This document shows, in pieces, positions 56,379-64,000 of a stretch of DNA of 64,000 bases (position 1 is the stretch's first letter; each line of letters starts with the position of its first letter). Both the position numbers and the translations under genes were made by a program. The notes beneath the pieces are model-generated. The model saw only the letters and a program-made list of their open reading frames with translations. It did not search any database and was not told where the DNA came from. Origin of the DNA: Alectoria sarmentosa. Its lineage: Eukaryota; Ascomycota; Lecanoromycetes; Lecanorales; Parmeliaceae. The DNA lies in the NCBI GenBank assembly GCA_009733775.1, contig WOGZ01000021.1, positions 124,001-188,000 of the forward strand. Reading direction: 5' to 3'.

Positions 56379-58070
56379 TTGCCGACGCTATCGATTGTTG
56401 CAGAATCAACAAGGGTCTTCGCATGGAATTGGCTTCAAAAGTTCAATTACCTTGTTTTGTCACCTCCCTAGCCATTGCGGGATATGCAACCTTATCAACA
56501 AGTGCCTGCTAAGTCCAAGTAGATCTTCTACTGTCTAGTCCGCCTAAATTTAGACCCCACCAATGACGGTAATTGTGTTCCTGGGGGCTTACCTATTTCC
56601 CCTACGCTTTTCCATCTTCCGCCTTCCAGGGTGGACGGAAAACGGGTTTCCTTGACGCTTCTTCCGTATCCCTTTGTTCTTCTACCGCTCGCTTGCATAT
56701 ACACACCCACTTGCATGGCAGCATCAAATACTGAGACTGAGAGGACTCTGGGCCGGACATGTCTCCGACAATACCATTTGACTCGTGAATTAAGATGAGC
56801 TGCCGTCGAAATTCTGTATTTTTTGATTCTGCCGGTGGAAAGCATAAAGCTTCCAAGCACAAGCAAGCGGAAAACCTTGGTGGGAAATCCAAAAGGCCAA
56901 AGATTGCGCCAAGTCACGCCAAGTTACGCCACTGCATCCCCGTTATGGATCCGCAGGTTTGACGCTAGTATTCCCAAGTCCCAACGACATCCCTTTGTCT
57001 CTACAGTCTACACCCGACTACCTGTCCTATCGTCAAGCTTCTCTTCTCCCCACCTCGTAGGGCCCTGCACCTTCCACCTTCATATGTACACCTGGCAAGT
57101 CTCTCAGCCTGCCTCGTTAGTCTTTGACAAGCTCAGCAAAATCAAAGAGGTGCATTTTGTATGGTAGGTAGTCGACAAAAATGGCCGCGCCGTCGCCTAC
57201 CTACCGCCTACTATCGTACTGCACAACGAGTATCCAGGTTGGCCCAATACCCTGATCCTACGGCCCCTGGCCTGGCCCTAAGAGAAGCCAGCCGCGAATG
57301 CCCAGATTCGCGATAGCCTGGGCAGGTCTGTACTCGCTAAGATGATTGCTGTAACCTGACGATTGGCCGAGGGTGCCATCGTACGTCAGCCTGGACAATT
57401 AATTTAAAAGCTCGTTTCTCAAAAATAGGATGGGCGAGAAAGCCCCAGGAGCTCTGGCAGAGCTGAGCATTCCAGAAATGGAAGTGTCGCTGCGGCTAGG
57501 AGACTCTTAACCGCCATGCAGCTCGGACTGCTCGTGTTCATGCAGCCAACATCATTCTGGATGGCTCGATTCTGCATCTCATCGGCTTCGGACTTATTGG
57601 CCGATCCTCTAAGCCTCTTTTCACCGTGATACACGTGTTTCCCAAAATATCCCCTAACTACCCTGCAATCATTGGATCTTCTAGGCACAAGAGCCGCTTT
57701 AGGCTTTGGCTTGAAACCCTTCTTGTCACCAAGTCCAGATCGGGAGGGGGCTCGATTCTGCTCGAGGCATGGGCACCAGCACCACACTCCGGCGAGACCG
57801 GGCCCTTCCTGGTGGCAAACGGTCGAGCTTTTCGTTACGAAAGATGCTCCTCTTATCTCTCTTTTCTTGCTCGTTCGTCTTCATAAACCTGGCCTGTCCC
57901 CTCCTTCCAAAGGTTTTCCTTCCCACAATTTTCAACCTTTCCAGACTTGCTCCCACTCGTTTGAGCAGGTCTTGATTCATTTTCCCCACACTCGCTGTCC
58001 CTTTCTTTTACGACTCTAGTCGTCCGCAAGTAATAAATTAATCAACAGGCCACTCTCGACAGGCATCACC

Positions 58071-60892
58071 ATGTTCAAGTCCGTCAAGAACTATATCAAG
58101 CCTGGGAAGGAGGCTCCTTCCAAGGGCAACGATGTCTTACCAACAGCTACCAGTACCCCGGTTCCCAGATCCTACGCGACAACTCCTCATGCTAGCCGTC
58201 CACCCACCGGAGGCTACGGTCGAGCAAGCGGTGCTACGAGTTTCAGCGACATGGGTCTGATGAGTGCCACAGTCAACCTGATGCGTATGACACAGATCCA
58301 ACAGCGACACTTGTGGTGCTTGCCTCAGCCTCCTGCTAATGAGGGAGCGGTTTACAAGGTCAAGCCTGGAGAGTTCATAACCCATCCAGAGTCGCTGAAA
58401 CAAACCAATGACGCTTTCTTCGAAGCTGCGGTAGAGCTCAACTCAAGGGTCAGTTCAAGCCCGATCGCGGATCAGAAAGCTTTACACCATAGCTGACAAG
58501 CATTTTAGGTGATGATCAGTATCAAAGACCGAGTTGTCACTGTGCTGCTGAGCCAACCGGATCTTCTCTACATCCCCATCCAGGATAACCTCCGCCTACA
58601 AATAGTGCCAGATGTAGAGTTCATACCTAGGTGCCAGCGAAGTCAGGGTGCTGCTTTCTGCAAAAACCAAGACATGTTGGTCGTCTGGGGCGACAGCGTC
58701 GATGCAACCGAACAACGTGCGGACAAGTATCTGAAGCAGATGGTAGAGGTCTTCTCTCAGGGCTTCGGCACCTACAGTGAGAAAGAGAAGGACTCTGTCA
58801 TGGTGAAGGAAATGCCTCTGGACGGTTCCGAAGATGCATATTCCGGCGACGTGGATCCAGAAGAGAATTTCCAAGAGCCCCGCCGCAAGATTGTTCTGAT
58901 ACAAGCCGTTTTGACTGCATTGACACTTCTCCTGATCGTTGCCGCCATCGGGTCTGGATTTCGTCAGATCGCAATCGAGATTGGTATCGATCACAGCTAC
59001 ATTCGCCTCGCCTTTGTCATTGTAGTTCCGTTCCAGATGTGGCTTGCTTTGGTAAGCCGCCGCCTTGACCATTTTCCGATGTCGTTCGTTGCTAACAAAT
59101 CTTGGAATAGTTCTTCATGCAATCTATTGCGGGTATGGTTGCCCAGATGATCGGTCCCACGCAACAGATGAGGCAAAACTCCAAGTTCTACTCCGGTATC
59201 AAACCAAGACCAATCTCACGCAACATTCTTCCTCACATGACCATTCAATGCCCCGTATACAAGGAAAGCCTCGAAGAAACCATCATTCCAACTATGGAGT
59301 CTGTCATGGCCGCTATTCGAACTTACGAGATGCAAGGAGGCACTGCCAACATCTTTGTCAACGAAGACGGAATGCAGGTTATCGACCCGGACGAGGCAGA
59401 ACAGCGCAGGATCTATTACGACGAGCAAAGGATCGGCTGGTGTTCGCGGCCGAAACAAAGGACCCCCCCTAAGGCGGGAGGCAAGTTGTTCGGCAAATCC
59501 GAGAAGGCTCCTGAGTTGGAACCTGGCCAACAGTACTACCTTCGCGCCGGAAAATTCAAGAAGGCTTCCAACATGAACTACTCGATGAGCGTCAGTGTTC
59601 GCATTGAGGACAAGCTTGCTCTCGTCAATCGACATCCGGAATGGACCCAAGAAGACGAGAATAGGGAGTATCAAAGATGCCTAGATGAGGTCGTCTACGA
59701 AGACGAAGGAAGGACTCAAGCCGGAGGCAATCTCCGCATTGGAGAATACATCTTGATTATTGATTCCGACACTCGTGTTCCTAACGACTGTTTCCTCGAC
59801 GCCGTAAGCGAAATGGAACAATCACCTGAAGTGGCCATCATCCAATTCTCCTCTGGAGTTACCAATGTCTCGGACAGCTTCTTCGAAAATGGTATCACCT
59901 TCTTCACCAACCTTATCTACACCGCCATCAAGTATGCTGTAGCTAACGGTGACGTTGCACCCTTCGTTGGGCACAACGCCGTTCTGCGCTGGTCAGCTCT
60001 CCAGGAGATTTCGTACGAGTTAGATGGTGTTGAGAAATACTGGTCCGAGAACACTGTCTCGGAAGACTTCGACATGGCTCTCCGGTTGCAAATTGCAGGG
60101 TACATTGTTCGATTCGCATCCTACACCCTGGATGGCTTCAAAGAAGGTGTCTCGTTGACCGTCTATGATGAGTTGGCTCGTTGGGAGAAGTACGCTTACG
60201 GATGCAGCGAGCTGATCTTCCATCCCTTCAAGCAATGGTTCACCAAAGGCCCATTCACGCCTCTGTTTAGAAGCTTTATGGGTTCGCCAATGGCACTGCC
60301 GTCCAAGATCACCATCATGGCCTACATCGGTACATACTACGCCATTGGATCAGCCTGGATCTTGACGCTGGCTAATTATATCCTCATCGGATGGTACAAC
60401 GGCCATTTGGACCATTACTACATCGATTCGTTCAAGATATACGTTTCCATCATTGTTGTCTTCAACGGTGTTGGCAATCTCGCCTTGGCAGTTCTCCGAG
60501 TTCGAAATAATGAGCAGGATCTTTTGCCCGCTCTGGTCAACAATTTCAAATGGGTTTTCCTGCTCACAATCTTCCTTGGCGGAATCTCCCTCCACGTCAG
60601 CCAGGCCATTCTTTGCCACTTGTTCGGAATCAACATCGAATGGGGTGCTACCGCCAAAGAAATTGAAGATATTCCCTTCGGCGAGGAGATCAAGAAAGTG
60701 TTCAGGAGGTTCTGGAAGATGTGGTTGTTCTGCATCGTTGTCGCTGCTGGCATGGCTTACCTCTCCATTGGGGCCCCAGCTTTGTGGCGAATCGAGACTT
60801 TCACCTCAATTTGGCCAATCTCGACAGTCATCTTTGCCCATTTCGTCCTGCCGATCGTACTCAACCCAGGTCTGATGCGCTTCAAGTGGTAA
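58071..60892 (+). CDS. GT2: GT2-family processive glycosyltransferase (ZtGT2-like)
   Basis: Exons 58071-58448, 58509-59051 and 59111-60892 give 900 aa, all joins phase 0. The catalytic GT2 core is in exon 3: NILPHMTIQCPVYKE, then NEDGMQ (about residue 391), the D-x-D motif IIDSDTRVP (about 525), the base region SEDFDMALR (about 624) and the (Q/R)xxRW-equivalent ELARWEKYAYG. Membrane spans lie before the core (IVLIQAVLTALTLLLIVAAI, IRLAFVIVVPFQMWLALFF) and after it (six or so, from AYIGTYYAIGSAWILTLANY to the end at NPGLMRFKW). The pattern matches the fungal type 2 glycosyltransferase shown to be needed for hyphal growth and virulence in Zymoseptoria and Fusarium. Product unknown, possibly a cell-surface polysaccharide. 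The N-terminus is G/S/T/P-rich. Confidence 0.92.
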
Positions 60893-61356
60893 CGGAATGG
60901 AAAAGGGACTACAGGGGTCTGGCGTTTTGGGTTGCATGCATATTTCCCCCACACTGCCTTGCATGCAGTGTGGTGCTTTTTTTCGGACACGCTCGTTCAA
61001 ATCGGATATCCCTTTGCTGTTCGGCGTTGTGGGTTGGCTCGTTGGTGACGAAAGCAACAGGTCAGCTGTCAATGAACATAGATTTATAGAGAGTTATGGT
61101 TCGTAATATCTAATCAAAGAAGCATGAGACTTCAAATTCATCTTCAGAACTACAGTCTTGACCTGGAAATCTGGTGCTTCAATGAGACTTGGCGCTCGCA
61201 GGCTTCCATACGTTGCCAAAAATAGAAAGGTTTGAATTGTGCATGGTCGTGGTCGGTAGATCTTCGGCCAGGTTGACAAGCGAGTATTTACAATCGCGTT
61301 CTTTAGAATTCTGCGCGCTGAACACTGTATGAAGAATAATCCCAAAGAATGCGCGT
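60893..61356. other. Intergenic between tandem GT2 and GCP3 genes
   Basis: About 460 bp, GT2 3' flank and GCP3 promoter. A small palindrome, CACTGCCTTGCATGCAGTG, lies at about 60953-60971. Confidence 0.55.
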
Positions 61357-64000
61357 ATGGGTGATGAGAAAGCCCAGCGCCTTGATGACGCGCTGTCGTC
61401 TCTCGTAGACATCCTAATTCCCACCCTATCGGACGAAGATGAAGCCGCTGCAGATGAACGGCACGACGATGCCTTGGAGCTGGCTAGGAACATAATTGAC
61501 AAGTAAGAAGCCTATGGATGTATAATTGACATTGTCTGACTCTTCTCTGTAGCCAGGGTAGTCCAGGAGTAGTCTCAGACGTCAATCATGCCGCCGAATT
61601 GATCAGGAAGAAATGTAAGCCGCTCCCCTCCAATACTTCGCCCTGGACACAAGCATGTTGACCCACTCAAGTACGCCGCGACAACGACTCTCCGGACAAA
61701 GAAGTTCAGTTCTCGAACCTCTATGCTCGACTCCTTACGCAGCCCGTGTTGTCGCAGAAGTGGTCAATCCTATACTTGCTGCACCAATTAGCGGATTCGG
61801 ATCCAGAAGGCGGAGGGCTCATTGCGGACGGCCTACGTCCCAAAAGTCGGGATTCAGGGTTGGGGAGAAACAATGATGGTCAGGATCAGCAGGTGTACGA
61901 GGATGCGTTTGCGACGGCTGGGCTTCCGAGGCTGCCGCCACCCTTGCAAGAGAGCCGGCCGACAGGCAGGTTGAATGGTGGGGGGCCTGCTGAGCGGAGG
62001 GCCTACCAGAGGCAGAGCAGGAAGGCAGAGAAGGCTGAACACAGCGATACCGAAGCGGAGAAGAGCCATTCCACGGGGCCCTCCGAAGCTGCTCTTCTGC
62101 GCGACCTCCCTTTCACTCTCCAAGGCTTGTCATCTACCAACCTGCCCTTTACGTCTTTGACTACTCTCGACCTCCCCCCAAATCTACCGATACCTATCAT
62201 TTCGCTTCTACACACGCTGGCCGAACCGTCATTACTATACCGAAGCCTCTCGGACTTCGTAGAGTCCCGAGATGAAGGGTTGATAGGCCAGAGCTTGCGG
62301 TCTGCGATTGGCAGTGAATTAAGGTCGTATCTCGGCTTGATTTCAACATTGGAAGGTGAGATACGGAGAGCGGTTGCATCCCTGGACAACAATGAACAGC
62401 AGGGTCGAGTTGGGAAAGCCGGCGTTACGCTGAAGCGTTGTGTTGTTTGGACGAGAGAGGCCACGATGGGTTTACGATTGATGAGTCTCATGGTCGAAAA
62501 GGCCAAAAGCGGGAAGGGAGGCCAACTAATTTCGATGATACACGCCTTCTCGACGTCTCATGGCGATCCTTTTGTTGGCGCGTTTGCAGAGCGGATGCTT
62601 TCTCATGTAACACGGCCTTTCTACGACATGCTACGACAGTGGATATACGACGGAGAACTTTCTGATCCCTACCAAGAATTCTTTGTGACGGAGCAAGATG
62701 CGCATGAACAGAGCGAGGACCCTCGAAGAGCTCCAGCGACGAGTGTGTGGGAAGAGAAATACAAGCTGGATGAGACGATGATACCAAGTATCGTTACGGA
62801 GGATTTTGCGAGAAAAGTCTTCCTCATTGGAAAGAGCTTGAACTTCATCCGATACGGCTGCGGCGACTCTGCTTGGGTAGAAGCCTACTGCAAAGAAGCC
62901 TCAAGAGAGTTGCGGTACGGCGACACGGCGACACTCGAGACGTCAATCGACAAAGCCTACAAAGCAACAATGGCCCGTCTCATATACCTGATGGACGACA
63001 AATTCCAACTCTTTGAACATCTAAATGCCTTGAAACGGTACCTCCTTCTCGGCCAAGGCGACTTCATCGCTCTCCTGATGGAATCCCTCTCCACAAACCT
63101 CGACAGACCAGCCGGCTCACAGTACCGCCACACCCTCACAGCTCAACTCGAGCACGCCATTCGCGGCTCAAATGCCCAATTCGATTCCCCAGACATCCTC
63201 CGCCGCCTCGACGCCCGCCTCACAGAGATGGAGAAAGGAGACACGGGCTGGGACGTCTTCACTCTCGAATACAAGGTGGACGCCCCGGTAGATGTCATCA
63301 TAACGCCCTGGGCAAACCGACAGTATCTCAAAATCTTCAACCTCCTCTGGCGCGTCAAGCGAGTCGAATTCGCCCTCGGCAGCACTTGGCGGCGCTGCAT
63401 GACGGGCGCTCGTGGCGTTCTGGCGGTCGTCGATGCGAAGATGAGCCGGGATTGGAAAAGCGCACGCTGTTGCATTGCAGAAATGATTCATTTCGTCAAT
63501 CAACTGCAGTACTACATTCTCTTCGAAGTCATCGAAGCATCCTGGGACCAACTGGACGCCGCGATCCACAAACAGGATTGCACCCTCGACGATCTCATCG
63601 GAGCACATACCAAATACCTGAAAGCCATAACCCACAAAGGCCTCCTCGGCTCTGTCCGCCACAACAGCGTCACTGGCAACCGCGAAGACGTCTTCACAGC
63701 CCAATTGCACGAATTGCTGAAGATTATGCTGGCCTACAAAGACGCAGTGGATGGCCTCTACTCCTTCTCCGTCACCGAGTTCACCCGCCAGCAGGAACTG
63801 GCGGCGAAGATCGAAACGCGAACCGCACAGGGGAAATGGGGCCTGACTGAAAATGACGACGAGGAACTCAGCTCACCCATCACCGCTGGCAAAGCAGCTG
63901 CCCAACAGGCCAGCGGTGCCGACTCCCCCTTTCCAATCGCCAGCCTCGGCCTCACCGGAAGTAGCGGAGACGACGCCATGCTGCCTGCCTTGCGCAAGCG
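61357..64000 (+). CDS. Gamma-tubulin complex component 3 (GCP3/Spc98/Alp6), partial at window end
   Basis: Exons 61357-61502, 61553-61614 and 61672 to beyond 64000. The start MGDEKAQRLDDALSSLVDIL leads, through small introns (GTAAGA...TGTAG and GTAAGC...TCAAG), into LRRDNDSPDKEVQFSNLYAR. About 844 residues are present. The GRIP1 part includes FLIGKSLNFIRYG; the second half has LKRYLLLGQGDFIALLME, GSNAQFDSPDILRRLDARL, GDTGWDVFTLEYKVD and MIHFVNQLQYYILFEVIEAS. These match GCP3 (human FDSPEILRRLDVRLLEV and GDTGWDVFSLDYHVD, recalled). It forms, with GCP2 and gamma-tubulin, the small complex that nucleates microtubules at the spindle pole body. The end of the window shows a disordered insertion (ENDDEELSSPITAGKAAAQQ). 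Confidence 0.93.

Larger units (their letters stand above)
52676..58070. other. Gene-poor 5.4-kb stretch
   Basis: No supported protein gene on either strand. The longest frame, 55127-54366 (minus, 253 codons with an ATG), has no recognisable motif and odd composition. A purine-rich repeat (56330-56378) is present. The right end is the C/T-rich leader of the GT2 gene. Long upstream regions are common next to cell-wall or developmental genes in fungi. Confidence 0.5.

Noticed and set aside
1..64000. CRISPR arrays, rRNA, bacterial operons, intact transposons
   Set aside because: None seen: no regularly spaced identical repeats, no transposase or reverse-transcriptase motifs, no rRNA-like blocks, and gene structure is eukaryotic.

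Overview
The window is nuclear DNA of a filamentous ascomycete (Pezizomycotina). Evidence: protein genes with many short GT-AG introns (about 41-210 bp, mostly 45-65) and CTRAC-like branch sites; fungal-only families (a WOPR/Gti1-Pac2 regulator, a fungal GT2 glycosyltransferase like ZtGT2, a fungal COG5 form, a catalytically degenerate membrane A1-protease family); and roughly one gene per 2.5-3 kb with long intergenic spacers. The class cannot be fixed from sequence alone. A 31-base N gap at 5218-5248 shows this is a draft assembly.

Layout, left to right. 1-90 (+): tail of a mitochondrial-type asparaginyl-tRNA synthetase. 2880-4655 (+): WOPR transcription factor. 5283-6105 (-): SYS1 Golgi protein, next to the N gap. 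6713-7307 (+): COA6. 7965-10201 (-): C2H2 regulator, 3 exons. 11773-13053 (-): COG5. 14624-15419 (+): short-chain dehydrogenase. 16212-17582 (+): protein-kinase-like protein. 19866-20482 (+): unknown gene with tandemly duplicated short exons. 21507-22942 (-): second C2H2 regulator, 5 exons. 26722-28954 (-): membrane A1-family protease-like protein without catalytic aspartates. 29830-32838 (-): neutral trehalase, modelled with 11 exons including a 14-nt microexon. 33336-33722 (-): small membrane protein. 35311-35950 (-): Q/G/D-rich disordered protein. 36746-40317 (+): about 1170-aa repeat protein (27-aa repeats, then a P/Q/H-rich region). 40700-42456 (+): CDK10-like kinase. 43113-43914 (+): four-span membrane protein. 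44522-44655 (+): tRNA-Leu(UAA) interrupted in its T loop. 44822-45763 (-): PhyH-family dioxygenase, divergent from 46079-50240 (+), an ABCG transporter. 50386-50519: 50-bp-arm hairpin. 51764-52675 (+): secreted protein. 52676-58070: gene-poor. 58071-60892 (+): GT2 glycosyltransferase. 61357-64000 (+): gamma-tubulin complex GCP3/Spc98, running off the end.

Most genes are single-copy housekeeping or regulatory genes with no operon-like logic. Links that can be argued are SYS1 with COG5 (Golgi trafficking) and the divergent dioxygenase/ABCG pair sharing about 315 bp of promoter. The most unusual signal is the tRNA-Leu(UAA) gene: every arm pairs perfectly only if a 52-bp segment starting GTCAGT and ending TTTGTAG is removed from its T loop. 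All exon models were made by eye from splice signals, reading phase and remembered family motifs; no searches were run.
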